A stretch of DNA of 64,000 bases from JAUIAI01 sp050633665 (GCA_050633665.1 JBOEGY010000007.1:310001-374000); one strand, 5' to 3'; positions 17,698 through 27,015 are shown, counted from the stretch's first letter. Numbers and translations are program-made. Notes: generated from the sequence alone by a model not told the origin.

Positions 17698-18839
17698 CAA
17701 ATAATCTCCAGATCCGCCTTAAGTGACCCGGCTGCCTTCAATGCTTGCAAGATTGCGATCAAGTCCTGTGAGGTCGCGCCCAGTGCATTCAAGGCCTTGA
17801 CGACATCAGAAAGTCGCGCGGCGCCGTCCATGAGAATCAGACCGCCGCCTTCTTGTTCTATTGTGATGTTTGCTTTTTCGGCAACAACGGTCTCACCTTT
17901 AGATAAAGGCGCCGGCTGGCTGACCAGCGGATCAGAAGAGATGGTGACCGACAGGTTGCCGTGAGCGACCGCTGATACTGCTAATTCGACCGCCTGGTTC
18001 ATGACCACCGAGCCGGTACGGGCGTTGACGATCACCCGGGCGATTGGCCTGACTGACGCGACATCAAGGTTCTCGACTTCGGCCATAAAGGCCACTCGCT
18101 GACTCGGCTCGGGCGGCATCTGCACCCGGATAACCCGCGCATCAACCGCCTCGGCCGGCGGTAGCCCGTCGAAGGTCTGAATCTGCTCATTGATGGTGTC
18201 AACCACTGCTCTGACAGTCGAAAAATCGGTCCGTTTGAGCTCAAGGTAAATCACATCTTCGGACAACACTTCATTAGGGACTGCGCGTTCGACCGTTGCG
18301 CCATTTGGAACCCGCCCGGCGCTCAGATGGTTGACCTGAACCGATGCGCCGCCGGCCGATGCTCCAGCGCCACTGACAATCACGTTGCCCTGGGCTACCG
18401 CATATACCTGGTTGTCCGCACCACGTAAGGGAGACAGCAACAAAGTGCCCCCGCGCAGACTCTTGGCATTGCCAAGCGAAGATACCGTGACATCAATCGC
18501 CTGCCCGGGGCGCGCATAAGGCGGCAGGTTGGCGGTAATCATCACGGCAGCCGTATTCTTAAGCTGCGGTGTAACCCCTGATGGCAGTTGTACCCCAAGC
18601 TGGGCTAACATGGACTGAACACTTTGCGAGGTAAACGGTGCCTGTGAGGTTGAATCACCCGTACCGTCCAGACCTACAATAATGCCGTAACCGAGCAACT
18701 GGTTTGAGCGAACGCCTTGCACCGAAGCCAACTCCTTAATCCGCTCGGCGCTGGCCGGAACACTGACGACCATCAGCAGCGAACCGATCAGCAATACAAG
18801 CGATACGAGAAGTCTCTTCTGATTCAGGCAGGTTCTCAT
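17697..18839 (-). CDS. flgI: Flagellar P-ring protein
   Basis: Forms the periplasmic P-ring bushing around the rod in the peptidoglycan layer. From ATG 18839 the product is 380 residues with a Sec signal peptide (hydrophobic LLVSLVLLIGSLLMVVS, cleavage after a VPASA-type site), then mature ERIKELASVQGVRSNQLLGYG, which is the invariant P-ring start. This ATG lies nine bases after the flgH stop with GAGA upstream; the open frame to 18887 would bury the signal peptide. The C-terminal region ends with the DVVKALNALGATSQDLIAILQ segment typical of FlgI. Confidence 0.96.
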   Translation of the reverse strand: MRTCLNQKRLLVSLVLLIGSLLMVVSVPASAERIKELASVQGVRSNQLLGYGIIVGLDGTGDSTSQAPFTSQSVQSMLAQLGVQLPSGVTPQLKNTAAVMITANLPPYARPGQAIDVTVSSLGNAKSLRGGTLLLSPLRGADNQVYAVAQGNVIVSGAGASAGGASVQVNHLSAGRVPNGATVERAVPNEVLSEDVIYLELKRTDFSTVRAVVDTINEQIQTFDGLPPAEAVDARVIRVQMPPEPSQRVAFMAEVENLDVASVRPIARVIVNARTGSVVMNQAVELAVSAVAHGNLSVTISSDPLVSQPAPLSKGETVVAEKANITIEQEGGGLILMDGAARLSDVVKALNALGATSQDLIAILQALKAAGSLKADLEII

Positions 18840-18847
18840 CAATATTC

Positions 18848-19564
18848 TCAGATAGGCAGGAAAGACAGGAAGAAGCGAGACAACCACCCCATGACCTGCG
18901 CCTCACCGACCGGGCCGCGGCCTCTGAAGTCGAGTCTCGCGTCGGCAACAAGCGTCGAGACCACATCATTGGTTGGCGAAATCGTATCGGGGCTGATAAC
19001 ACCGGAGAATCGCAGCCTATCCACGTTGCCATTAAGTCCGACCTGTTTCTCGCCAGCCACTTTGAGATTGCCATTGCCGAGCACTTCAATCACGGTCACC
19101 GTGATGTCGCCAGTGAAGACATTGTTACTACCAGTCTCCCCTTCACCTTGAAACTGATTCTGGGATGTTCCTGATATGCCGGTACGGGTCAGACTACTGC
19201 CGGCAAGGAACGGCAATGCCGAGATGGATCCGTTGGCATTCGCGGTACGATTAATCGTACTGTTTGACCGTTGACTTGCCGATGTTTTCTCTGCAATCTT
19301 GATCGTCAGAATGTCCCCCGGGTGCCGTGCTCGACGGTTCTCGAACATCGGCCTGAACGAGTTGCTTGAATAAATGGCGCCGGCTTTGGCTGGCTCCAGA
19401 GGCTGCGCGACGACTTCCGGCGGCCGAACGGTGTTTTGCGGGCCGATATCCACGGTTGGGCTGAGCGACATGCAAGCGCTTAGCAGCAAGGCCACCGAGC
19501 CTGCCATTAACCGGCCGGCGGTGCTTCTCACGACGGTTGCGACACTAATGTTTAGTAAGTTCAT
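18848..19564 (-). CDS. flgH: Flagellar L-ring lipoprotein
   Basis: Outer-membrane ring of the basal body, 238 residues. The N-terminus is a lipoprotein signal with lipobox LLSAC (Cys31). The mature part shows the family NSFRPMFENRRARHPGDILTIKI segment and the C-terminal SGVISPDTISPTNDVVSTLVADARLDFRGRG segment. ATG 19564 overlaps the flgG stop as TAATG, so the two genes are translationally coupled. Confidence 0.96.
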   Translation of the reverse strand: MNLLNISVATVVRSTAGRLMAGSVALLLSACMSLSPTVDIGPQNTVRPPEVVAQPLEPAKAGAIYSSNSFRPMFENRRARHPGDILTIKIAEKTSASQRSNSTINRTANANGSISALPFLAGSSLTRTGISGTSQNQFQGEGETGSNNVFTGDITVTVIEVLGNGNLKVAGEKQVGLNGNVDRLRFSGVISPDTISPTNDVVSTLVADARLDFRGRGPVGEAQVMGWLSRFFLSFLPI

Positions 19565-20346
19565 TAAAGTTGACTGAGCCTGCCCAGCATCTGATCGCTG
19601 GTGGAAATCGCCTTGGAATTGATCTCGTAGGCGCGCTGGGTTTGAATCATCGCAACCAGTTCTTCGACCACGTTGACATTTGACGTCTCGACATACCCCT
19701 GATTGATATCCCCGGTTCCGGCAATACCAGGCACATTAATACTCGGCGTACCCGATGCCGCAGTTTCCAGAAACAGGTTCTGGCCTTTGGGGTCCAGGCC
19801 TGACGGATTGACAAAGGTTGCAATCTGAATCTGTCCGAGCTGAACCGGCGCCGGATTTCCGACGACTACCGCGCTGACCACACCGTCCTTACCCACCGTC
19901 ACGCTCATGGAGTCAACCGGAATGATCACCGGTGGTGACAAGGCGTAGCCATTCGGGGTCACGACCTGGCCCTGGGCATCGACCCGAAACGAACCGTCTC
20001 TGGTGTAACCGGTGTTCCCGTCTGGCAAGGTGACTGGAAAAAAACCATTCCCGCTGATGGCCATATCCATCGGATTGCCGGACTCCTGCAAGTTGCCTTG
20101 CGCGAAAATTCGGCTGGTGGCTACCGGGCGAACGCCCGTACCCAGTTGCAAACCGGTTGGTAGCTGGGTTTGCTGGCTCGATTGAGCGCCGGCCTGACGG
20201 ATATTCTGATAAAGCAAGTCCTCGAACTGGGCATGCGACCGTTTGAATCCGTTGGTCGCCACGTTAGCCAGGTTATGGGAAATGGCATCGAGTTGGGTTT
20301 GCTGGGCATCTAACCCGGTTTTGGCAATCCAGAGTGATCTGAACAT
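19564..20346 (-). CDS. flgG: Distal rod protein
   Basis: 260-residue axial protein that builds the distal rod. Starts with RSLWIAKTGLDAQQTQLDAISHNLANVATNGFKR (the ANVxTxGFK rod/hook motif) and ends with the ETSNVNVVEELVAMIQTQRAYEINSKAISTSDQMLGRLSQL helix, the diagnostic FlgG C-terminus. Length and both termini match the family. It is 17 bases downstream of flgF. Confidence 0.97.
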   Translation of the reverse strand: MFRSLWIAKTGLDAQQTQLDAISHNLANVATNGFKRSHAQFEDLLYQNIRQAGAQSSQQTQLPTGLQLGTGVRPVATSRIFAQGNLQESGNPMDMAISGNGFFPVTLPDGNTGYTRDGSFRVDAQGQVVTPNGYALSPPVIIPVDSMSVTVGKDGVVSAVVVGNPAPVQLGQIQIATFVNPSGLDPKGQNLFLETAASGTPSINVPGIAGTGDINQGYVETSNVNVVEELVAMIQTQRAYEINSKAISTSDQMLGRLSQL

Positions 20347-20363
20347 CTGATTTCTCCCGGCGC

Positions 20364-21101
20364 TTAGCCGTTACGTGAAAGTATCGAAGCGGCGCGATTG
20401 TCATTGCCTTCGGCATTTTGAATCATGCGCATCTGCATTTCGAACTGACGCGAGACGGCAATCATGCCGACCATCGCTTCAACCACATTCACATTGCTTC
20501 CTTCCAATGCACCGCCAACGACGGTGACTTCCTCGGCAGCAGGCGGTGCAACACCTTCGCGCATCTTGAACAGACCGCTACCGACTTTCATCATGTCTGC
20601 GGGTGGCGGATCGACCAACTTCAGGCGCCCGACCTCAATCGGTAACTGAGACCCGATTCGCGCCGAGATCGAACCGTCTTCACCGATCAACACCGTGGCA
20701 TCCGGCGGCAGCGTAATCGGCCCGCCGTCACCCAGGACTGCCCGGCCGTCCTGGGTCTGAATCGTCCCATCCGGACCGGTAACGAACGCACCGTTGCGGG
20801 TGAACATTTCCTCACCGTCCAACCCTTGTACGGTAAACCAGCCACTGCCACGAATCGCCGCATCAAGCGGGGTTCCGGTTTGCCGGATAGGTCCGCTATT
20901 GGCATCAAACCCGGCTGTCGCCTCAATGCTGAAAACCCGGGTTGTCGCCGAACCGTCCGCCCTGATCGGCACGGCACGAAAAGCCTCAACATCAGCCTTG
21001 AAACCGTCGGTACTGGAGTTGGCCAGATTGTTGCTTAACGCATGCTGGCGTTGCTCCAGTGCTTTGGCCCCGGACATGGCGGTATAAATCATGCGGTCCA
21101 T
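20364..21101 (-). CDS. flgF: Proximal rod protein FlgF
   Basis: 245-residue proximal rod protein. N-terminal RMIYTAMSGAKALEQRQHALSNNLANSSTDGFKAD and C-terminal EGSNVNVVEAMVGMIAVSRQFEMQMRMIQNAEGNDNRAASIL are the FlgF signatures. Part of the flgBCDEFGHIJKL run, 40 bases after flgE. Confidence 0.96.
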   Translation of the reverse strand: MDRMIYTAMSGAKALEQRQHALSNNLANSSTDGFKADVEAFRAVPIRADGSATTRVFSIEATAGFDANSGPIRQTGTPLDAAIRGSGWFTVQGLDGEEMFTRNGAFVTGPDGTIQTQDGRAVLGDGGPITLPPDATVLIGEDGSISARIGSQLPIEVGRLKLVDPPPADMMKVGSGLFKMREGVAPPAAEEVTVVGGALEGSNVNVVEAMVGMIAVSRQFEMQMRMIQNAEGNDNRAASILSRNG

Positions 21102-21141
21102 CAGATCACTCCTTTACCGAATAAGGCATTCAGATCAATGA

Positions 21142-22344
21142 TTAACGCAGATTGACTATCGTCTGCAGAATCTGATCCTGCGCTTTTACCGTCTGAGCAT
21201 TCGCCTGATAAGAACGCTGCGCCGTGATCATGTTGACCAACTCTCCGGTGAGATCCACGTTGGACTGCTCCAGGGCGCCAGACTGAATACTGCCCAACTG
21301 AGCGCTCCCTGGCGTGCCGACAACCGCGGTACCCGACTGCGAGGTCTCGACCCAGGCATTGCCACCAATGGCTACCAGACCCTGCGGATTGGCAAAATCA
21401 GCCAACGTAATCTGGCCGTGCGCCCGGGTTTCACCGTTGGTATAGCGAGCCAGGACCTCGCCATTATCTTCAATATTGAAACCACTGATCCGCCCGGTCG
21501 TAAAACCATCCTGCTCAAGTTCATTTACTCCAAACACTGAGCCAAACTGCACAACCTCAGACAAATCGGCTTCAACGCTGATTGTCCCGCCGGCTCCGGT
21601 CGGTACTGCGATCGTAAGCGGCATCGGAGAGGCCACCGCATCCAGGCGACCGTCCGCTCCGAACGACAATGAACCGACCGCGGCAGCGCCGATCTGGGTT
21701 CCGTCAGAGGTGGCGAAGATATCCCATGCGTTGGCACCCGTTTTACTGAAGTACATCGCAAGAGTCGTATCGCGACCCTGTTCATCGTAAATTTCCAGAG
21801 AAGTCGCTGAGTTATAGCTTCTGGAATTTGTGACATCAAAAGCGATTCCCGGTGGTTCATCACGGGTATCGAGATTCATCACCGCCCTGATTTCAGACGT
21901 CGGCTTGGGCGTCATGTCAGCATTAGAAATTCGGATTGGCGATGATGACGCCGGCATGATTTCGCCGTTTACATCGGCTGCATATCCAGTAACCCGGTCA
22001 CCGTTGGCATTGACGATATAGCCGCTTTTGTCGAGCTGAAACTGGCCGTTTCGCGTGTATTGAACTTCGCCTGACTCTGTCTCCATCCGGAAGAACCCGG
22101 ATCCGTTCACGGCCATATCGAGTGGGTTCTTGCTTGAAACGAGATCCCCTTGACTGAACTGCTGTGTCACTTCGTTCACCTGCACACCCAGGCCCCGGCC
22201 TTGCAAGGCCGTTGCATAAACGTGAGCGAACTCAGCCCGTGAGGATTTCGCGCCGACTGTGTTGGCATTGGAAACGTTGTGTCCGATCACGTCCAGATTT
22301 CGTGCCGACGCATTAAGCCCGCTTAAACCATGCTGAAAACCCAT
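21142..22344 (-). CDS. flgE: Flagellar hook protein
   Basis: Forms the hook, the universal joint between rod and filament. 400 residues, starting GFQHGLSGLNASARNLDVIGHNVSNANTVG and ending LEQSNVDLTGELVNMITAQRSYQANAQTVKAQDQILQTIVNLR, the canonical D0 helices. The middle region (about 130-340) is the variable surface domain. It lies 67 bases downstream of flgD. Confidence 0.96.
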   Translation of the reverse strand: MGFQHGLSGLNASARNLDVIGHNVSNANTVGAKSSRAEFAHVYATALQGRGLGVQVNEVTQQFSQGDLVSSKNPLDMAVNGSGFFRMETESGEVQYTRNGQFQLDKSGYIVNANGDRVTGYAADVNGEIMPASSSPIRISNADMTPKPTSEIRAVMNLDTRDEPPGIAFDVTNSRSYNSATSLEIYDEQGRDTTLAMYFSKTGANAWDIFATSDGTQIGAAAVGSLSFGADGRLDAVASPMPLTIAVPTGAGGTISVEADLSEVVQFGSVFGVNELEQDGFTTGRISGFNIEDNGEVLARYTNGETRAHGQITLADFANPQGLVAIGGNAWVETSQSGTAVVGTPGSAQLGSIQSGALEQSNVDLTGELVNMITAQRSYQANAQTVKAQDQILQTIVNLR

Positions 22345-22411
22345 TGTGCTAACTCCAAAAAATACCTGTTACTACGAAAAGAAAGTGGTCGTTACCCTGA
22401 CAGGTGAACGC

Positions 22412-23194
22412 CTAAAAAACGCCTCGGACCTGATCGGACGGAATCGTCGCTCCGTTTGTCAGGCGGTAACTCAGCGAATCATTTGCCTGAGTCACACCCG
22501 TGACTTTTGCCGCCATCATTGGCGCGGCAATTTGCACTCCGGCCCCGGACTCAGCCGAAACCTGAAATCTGTATTCGGTGGCAGGCAACGACTCGCCGTC
22601 ATTGTCCAGACCATCCCAGTCAAAGGTCACCAGTCCTGCAGCCTGTGGTCCCAGAGCAATAGTTCTGACTGAATCACCCTGCGCGTCGAAAATTTCCACA
22701 TTGACTGAACTGGCGCTGTTACTCAGTTCCGCACCAGCATTGACCGATTCACCTGCCTCGCCGCTCAGCGACAAGCTGTCGCCACTGATCAATACCTGTC
22801 GATCAATCATGTTTGCTGAATCAACCGGACTACTGGAATTGATCTTGTTGAGCAGCGCCTCCATCGTCGAGTTCATCTCTTCGATCCCACTGACCGTACT
22901 GATCTGCGCCAACTGTGTGGTCACCTGCGCATTGTCGAGTGGATTCAACGGGTCTTGATTGTTCATCTGCGCCAACAGCAAGGTCAGGAATTGATCTTCG
23001 GTTGCTTTTGCATCATTGGCCTGCGTCGCCAGATCGCCCTGGGTCAGCGAATCGGTCGCCTGGGTTTCTACCCGGCTGGCGTTGACAAGGTCCGAAAAAA
23101 ACCGGGCATCGCCCTGTTCGTCTCGGGCAGTCTGGAAAATTCCAGATGTCGCCGTGCTGGCACTGGCAGCCGAAGAGGTGTTGTCTATCGCCAT
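22412..23194 (-). CDS. flgD: Flagellar hook cap / hook assembly scaffold
   Basis: Cap that guides hook subunit assembly and is later discarded. 260 residues. The family core QFLTLLLAQMNNQDPLNPLDNAQVTTQLAQISTVSGIEEMN lies at about 67-108 after a Ser/Thr/Ala/Gln-rich N-terminal leader. The C-terminal half carries the FlgD Ig-like/tudor region (VTFDWDGLDNDGESLPATEYRF). ATG 23194, 36 bases after flgC. Confidence 0.95.
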   Translation of the reverse strand: MAIDNTSSAASASTATSGIFQTARDEQGDARFFSDLVNASRVETQATDSLTQGDLATQANDAKATEDQFLTLLLAQMNNQDPLNPLDNAQVTTQLAQISTVSGIEEMNSTMEALLNKINSSSPVDSANMIDRQVLISGDSLSLSGEAGESVNAGAELSNSASSVNVEIFDAQGDSVRTIALGPQAAGLVTFDWDGLDNDGESLPATEYRFQVSAESGAGVQIAAPMMAAKVTGVTQANDSLSYRLTNGATIPSDQVRGVF

Positions 23195-23230
23195 ATCAAA
23201 TCCCTGGTGGTTCTAGTGCTGGAGATCATT

Positions 23231-23632
23231 TCACTGACCCATTTGCAGTGTCTTGATCATCAATTGCTGAGCGGTATTCATGACTTCAATATTGTTCTGA
23301 TAGGAACGTGAGGCGGAAATCATGTTGACCATCTCTTCCACAGCATTGACGTTGCTGGTGGTAATAAAGCCCTGCTCATCTGCAAACGGGTGCTTGGGGT
23401 CGTATTGCCGCTTCCCGGGAGAATCATTCTCGACAATATTGCTGACGGAGACACCGCCTGGAGTCTGGTTATCCGCTTGCGCACTAAATACGACCTGCCG
23501 GGCCTTGTAGGCTTCGCCGTCAGGTCCGGCAATGCTGTCTGCATTAGCCAGATTCGACGCTACGACGTTCAGTCGCTGACTTTGAGCGTTCATCGCGCTA
23601 CTGGCGATATTGAAGATTCGATCAAGTGCCAT
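23231..23632 (-). CDS. flgC: Proximal rod protein FlgC
   Basis: 133-residue rod protein of normal size. NIASSAMNAQSQRLNVVASNLANADS at the start and TSNVNAVEEMVNMISASRSYQNNIEVMNTAQQLMIKTLQMGQ at the end are the FlgC termini. It follows flgB by 24 bases. Confidence 0.96.
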   Translation of the reverse strand: MALDRIFNIASSAMNAQSQRLNVVASNLANADSIAGPDGEAYKARQVVFSAQADNQTPGGVSVSNIVENDSPGKRQYDPKHPFADEQGFITTSNVNAVEEMVNMISASRSYQNNIEVMNTAQQLMIKTLQMGQ

Positions 23633-23656
23633 GATTAACTCACCTGGTTACCAAGC

Positions 23657-24094
23657 CTATTCACCGCGAATAGCGCTCAAGATTTTTCGGACATTGCCGT
23701 TAATAAAACGAAGAGAGGCTTCGTAGCGAAGCGAATTTTCAGCAAAATTGGCTCTTTCGACGTCCATGTTGACAGTATTGCCATCAAGTGATGCCTGATC
23801 GGCCGTACGGTACTTCAAGGTGGTCAGGCTCACTGCGCTTTCCTTGTTGACTCCGGTCCCACTCATGTGACGTTGATCAGTCTTCAACACCGACGTGGAG
23901 CCTGCAGGTGCCAGCCCAGCTTTGCCCGCTTCACCCGCCTGCTGTGCCAGGACGCTGGCAAAATTGAAATCGCGCGCTTTGTAGCCGGGCGTATCAGCAT
24001 TGGCCAGGTTGCTGGACAAGACCTGTTGACGGTCTGCACGTAGAGAGAGCGCTTTGCCGTGAAAATCGATTTTTGAAGTCAGTCTGTCGAGCAT
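23657..24094 (-). CDS. flgB: Proximal rod protein FlgB
   Basis: First gene of the flgBCDEFGHIJKL operon. From ATG 24094 the protein is 145 residues, starting LDRLTSKIDFHGKALSLRADRQQVLSSNLANADTPGYKARD, the typical FlgB N-terminus; the open frame to 24139 would add 15 unrelated residues. The C-terminus NTVNMDVERANFAENSLRYEASLRFING is also diagnostic. The 129 bases to the divergent flgA start would carry the FlhDC-dependent class 2 promoters; I could not identify a clear box. Confidence 0.95.
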   Translation of the reverse strand: MLDRLTSKIDFHGKALSLRADRQQVLSSNLANADTPGYKARDFNFASVLAQQAGEAGKAGLAPAGSTSVLKTDQRHMSGTGVNKESAVSLTTLKYRTADQASLDGNTVNMDVERANFAENSLRYEASLRFINGNVRKILSAIRGE

Positions 24095-24223
24095 GGTCGC
24101 TGTACAGGAGTGAGGAACAGTGCCCATCTTCGCAGTCACCCAAAAAAGTTAAGCGCCAATAAGCGGCGCAATGCCGCCGTTGATTCGACCCGGTTACGGA
24201 CTCAACGCGACTACTCTTCGGCT

Positions 24224-24934
24224 ATGAACAAAACACTCGCTACCACCTTGATCGCCTTGTCAGCAGAGTTCCTGTTAGCTGTTTCCAGCCCGGTCGCTGC
24301 CCGACAAACCCAACCAGCCCGGAAAGAAGCTGCCGGACAGGCAGCCCTGGAGTCGTTCGTGCGCGCGCGAGTCGGCGACCAGCACCGGGTGGAAATCACA
24401 TTCGGGAAGCTGCCAAACGGCACCAAACTGGCCCCGTGTAGAAAAATTGAACCCTTTTTGGCACCCGGCGCCCGACTGTGGGGACGGTCGCAGATCGGCG
24501 TTCGCTGCAAGTCCGGCGCTCGCTGGACGATCGCGGTACCTATTAATGTAAGAGTTTTCGGCGAAGTGTTGGTCGCCACCAGACAATTGCGCGCCCGGGT
24601 CGCAATCGATCCGGCAGATGTTGAATTGTCTGAAATCGAATTGACTCGTCTGCCATCCAAGCCACTCAGTGATTTGATGGCGGTTGATGGTCAGATGACA
24701 ACGCGCTCAATTCGTACCGGGCAACCCATTATGGCCTACCACTTAAGAACCGAGCCGACGATTGCCCGCGGTGATCCGGTCCGGATTCGGGTCAACGGCC
24801 GGGGGTTCAGTGTTGTCACAAACGGTTCAGCACTTGTTTCAGGTAGCGACGGCAAATCAATCAGGGTACGAACTGCCACCGGAAAAGTTGTCGCGGGTGT
24901 CTTAAATGGACGAACGGTAACGATTTCGATGTGA
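24224..24934 (+). CDS. flgA: Flagella basal body P-ring formation chaperone
   Basis: Periplasmic chaperone needed to assemble FlgI into the P-ring. 236 residues from ATG 24224, beginning with a signal peptide (NKTLATTLIALSAEFLLAVSSPVAA). The mature protein ends in the SAF domain, with VALDPADV-type (here VAIDPADVELSEIE), RSIRTGQPI and GDPVRIRVNGRGFSV segments. The open frame extends up to 24110 into the flgB leader but without signal-like sequence. Divergent from flgB; flgM follows after 120 bases. Confidence 0.93.
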   Translation: MNKTLATTLIALSAEFLLAVSSPVAARQTQPARKEAAGQAALESFVRARVGDQHRVEITFGKLPNGTKLAPCRKIEPFLAPGARLWGRSQIGVRCKSGARWTIAVPINVRVFGEVLVATRQLRARVAIDPADVELSEIELTRLPSKPLSDLMAVDGQMTTRSIRTGQPIMAYHLRTEPTIARGDPVRIRVNGRGFSVVTNGSALVSGSDGKSIRVRTATGKVVAGVLNGRTVTISM

Positions 24935-24982
24935 ACGGACTCAAAAACCAGAGACAAGCGGGAAATACCAGTCAAATAACCC

Positions 24983-25009
24983 TAATGTTTGTGTCAATGT
25001 GACCGATAA
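24983..25009 (+). promoter_or_regulatory. Sigma-28 (FliA) promoter upstream of flgM
   Basis: TAATGTTT (24983-24990), an 11-base spacer, then ACCGATAA (25002-25009). Compared with the enterobacterial consensus TAAAGTTT-N11-GCCGATAA this is two mismatches in sixteen with exact spacing. Transcription would start near 25016, about 40 bases before the flgM start, giving FliA-dependent feedback on its own inhibitor. Confidence 0.85.
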
Positions 25010-25054
25010 TCACTGTAACTGAATCTCTATCTCTTTCTCTTTGTGGAGAGAATC

Positions 25055-25429
25055 ATGAAAATTGGTCCTTCGACTGATGTTGTCAAAATTGAATCAAGTC
25101 CAACTGTTCCCGGCCCAGGCCAGGCAGGGGTCTCCGGGAATGCACCGGTTTCGCCTGTCGAACAGGCCGACCGGGTTGAATTGTCAGCTGCAGCTAATGC
25201 CGCGGACGGCCTGGCAGCGGAAACACCGGTTAGCGAGCAAAAAGTCGCTGAAATTCGCCGAGCCATTGAATCGGGTGAGTTCCGGGTTAACCCGGCTGAG
25301 ATCGCCGACAAAATGATCTCGGAAGCCGCGTCGCTCTTGGAAACCATCGCCCGTCAGGATCTCGCGATCTCAACGGACCAGAATCGGGAAGACCCAATGG
25401 TCACTCCGAAAGCTGATAAACGCGGCTGA
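25055..25429 (+). CDS. flgM: Anti-sigma-28 factor FlgM
   Basis: Binds FliA and holds it inactive until the hook is complete, then is exported through the flagellum. 124 residues from ATG 25055, with GGAG about 8 bases upstream. The N-terminal half is disordered-looking (Pro/Gly/Val-rich), as in the family. The C-terminal FliA-binding helices read DRVELSAAAN and VSEQKVAEIRRAIESGEFRVNPAEIADKMISEAASLL. Slightly longer than the roughly 100-residue enteric form, with about 25 extra residues after the last helix. A sigma-28 promoter lies directly upstream. Confidence 0.93.
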   Translation: MKIGPSTDVVKIESSPTVPGPGQAGVSGNAPVSPVEQADRVELSAAANAADGLAAETPVSEQKVAEIRRAIESGEFRVNPAEIADKMISEAASLLETIARQDLAISTDQNREDPMVTPKADKRG

Positions 25430-25441
25430 TAAGGCAAGCCC

Positions 25442-25780
25442 TTGAATTCCATAGATGACTTGATCGCAGAACTAAGCACTCAGATTGAGTGCTTGCCCAA
25501 TGCCGAACCTGAAGCAGTTGAATCCATGCTGGCGACGCTGAGTCTGAAGCTGGAAGCATTAGCAAAAGACGTACGAGAGCACGCTATCATCGACCCGGCG
25601 TCTCTGCAGACTGCGCAGTTGCTGCTCGAGCGCTATTCTCATCAGCTTGGGCGGGCGATGGTCCGTGTTCAGAGAGGACTGGAAGTCTTTGGCCTGGATA
25701 CGCCAATCTACGGTAGTCCGTTTTCCCAGCGCCCTGCTGGCGTACCGACGAGTATTAATCCGCGGTCATTTTCCGCCTGA
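25442..25780 (+). CDS. flgN: FlgN-like flagellar export chaperone (by position)
   Basis: 112-residue, mostly helical protein starting 12 bases after flgM. FlgN chaperones FlgK and FlgL to the export gate and normally follows flgM. The sequence (ELSTQIECLPNAEPEAVESMLATLSLKLEALAKDV and TAQLLLERYSHQLGRAMVRVQRGLEVFG) fits a helical coiled chaperone but no strict motif exists, so the call rests on context. The reading frame starts with TTG at 25442 (AAGG seven bases before); the next in-frame ATG is residue 29. Its end overlaps the convergent MFS gene by 15 bases. Confidence 0.6.
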   Translation: MNSIDDLIAELSTQIECLPNAEPEAVESMLATLSLKLEALAKDVREHAIIDPASLQTAQLLLERYSHQLGRAMVRVQRGLEVFGLDTPIYGSPFSQRPAGVPTSINPRSFSA

Positions 25781-26932
25781 ACTTGGCGCTCTCCCCGGCG
25801 CAAACTGCGCGACCATCGCCAGACTCGTCAGCAACAGCATCAGCGCAGCCATTGAAGTGGCGCTACTCAAATCGAGATACCCATTAAGAGAACTGGCGGC
25901 CGCACCGATCAGCTGCTGCAACATGCCTGCCATTGCTGCGGCAGCGCCCGCCAATGCCGGGACCACACCCACCGCACCGACCAGCGTCGGCGGCATCAAC
26001 AAGCCATGTCCGCAACCCAGCAGAATTAGTGGGGTTGCAACGGCTAGCGGATGATGAACGCCGCTCACAGCAAGAATCAAAACGGTCGTAACGCCGGTGA
26101 CAGTTAATATCTGTCCGATTCGCATCAGCCGCTGGTCTTCCACCTCTCCGGCAAGCCGAGTGGTTAGTAGATTGCCTAGAATATAAGCCGTCGGGACGAA
26201 CAAAATATACCAACCGACCCTGTTTGGCGGAACCCCGTAGGAATCCAGAACGATTGGCATCGCCGCCAGAAAAACATAGAACGTCGCGGATGAAAAAGCC
26301 GCTACCAGGCAAAACGACAGATAGCGCGAATCGGCCAGCAACTGTCGGTACCCGCGCATCATATCCCGCAGCCCGGTCTGCCGGCCCGCAAGCGGCGGAT
26401 TTTTCGGCAAGCCGAACCAGGCGGCGACCAACAACAATGCGCTGACTAACGCCATAGCCACAAAAGACGCCCGCCACCCAAAGCTCACATGAAGCTGACC
26501 ACCAAGCAAAGTACCGGCGGGCGGACAAAGGCCCATTACCATGCCGACAAAAGCCATCATTCGGGTGCGGGCCGGGCCGGCAAAACTGTCTTGAATCATG
26601 GCACGTCCAATAGCCATGCCGGCGCAAGTCCCAGCGCCCTGGAGCGCCCGACAAGCGATCAATGCGTCCAGAGATTGTGCAAAAACGGCTGCAAGCGACC
26701 CCGCCAGGCCGATCAACAATCCGACGGCCAGCACCCGACGACGCCCGAAGGCGTCAGACGCAGGACCATAGACAAGCTGGGCAAAAGCAAAGGCAATCAG
26801 ATAGGCAACGAAAGTCTGTTGCACCCGCGCCTGACTTTCGCCGAAGGTTTCGATCCAGGACGGCATCGAGGGTAAACACGCAGCCATCGCCAGAATGCCG
26901 AGCGCAATCTGGGCCAGCAGGTTGATTTGCAC
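25766..26932 (-). CDS. MFS drug-resistance transporter, Bcr/CflA type
   Basis: 388-residue inner-membrane proton antiporter of the major facilitator superfamily with about twelve hydrophobic segments. The loop 2-3 motif A reads YGPASDAFGRRRVLAVG, and motif C-like GLCPPAGTLLGG lies in helix 5, pointing to drug/H+ antiporters of the Bcr/CflA group. The substrate cannot be predicted. GTG at 26932 is the first start. It is the only evidently non-flagellar gene between flgMN and fliA. Confidence 0.85.
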   Translation of the reverse strand: MQINLLAQIALGILAMAACLPSMPSWIETFGESQARVQQTFVAYLIAFAFAQLVYGPASDAFGRRRVLAVGLLIGLAGSLAAVFAQSLDALIACRALQGAGTCAGMAIGRAMIQDSFAGPARTRMMAFVGMVMGLCPPAGTLLGGQLHVSFGWRASFVAMALVSALLLVAAWFGLPKNPPLAGRQTGLRDMMRGYRQLLADSRYLSFCLVAAFSSATFYVFLAAMPIVLDSYGVPPNRVGWYILFVPTAYILGNLLTTRLAGEVEDQRLMRIGQILTVTGVTTVLILAVSGVHHPLAVATPLILLGCGHGLLMPPTLVGAVGVVPALAGAAAAMAGMLQQLIGAAASSLNGYLDLSSATSMAALMLLLTSLAMVAQFAPGRAPSSGGK

Positions 26933-27015
26933 ACCGAGACCGGGTGCCGGTGACGGGCTGTTAACAGCGGGTTCTGTTTGACTCGTGACGCTGATGTGAC
27001 TTCCGGATGTCTGCC

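Noticed and set aside
24110..24223. Extended flgA start at 24110.
   Set aside because: The extra 38 residues are polar and basic, overlap the flgB leader and start, and would prevent recognition of the clear signal peptide that begins at 24224.
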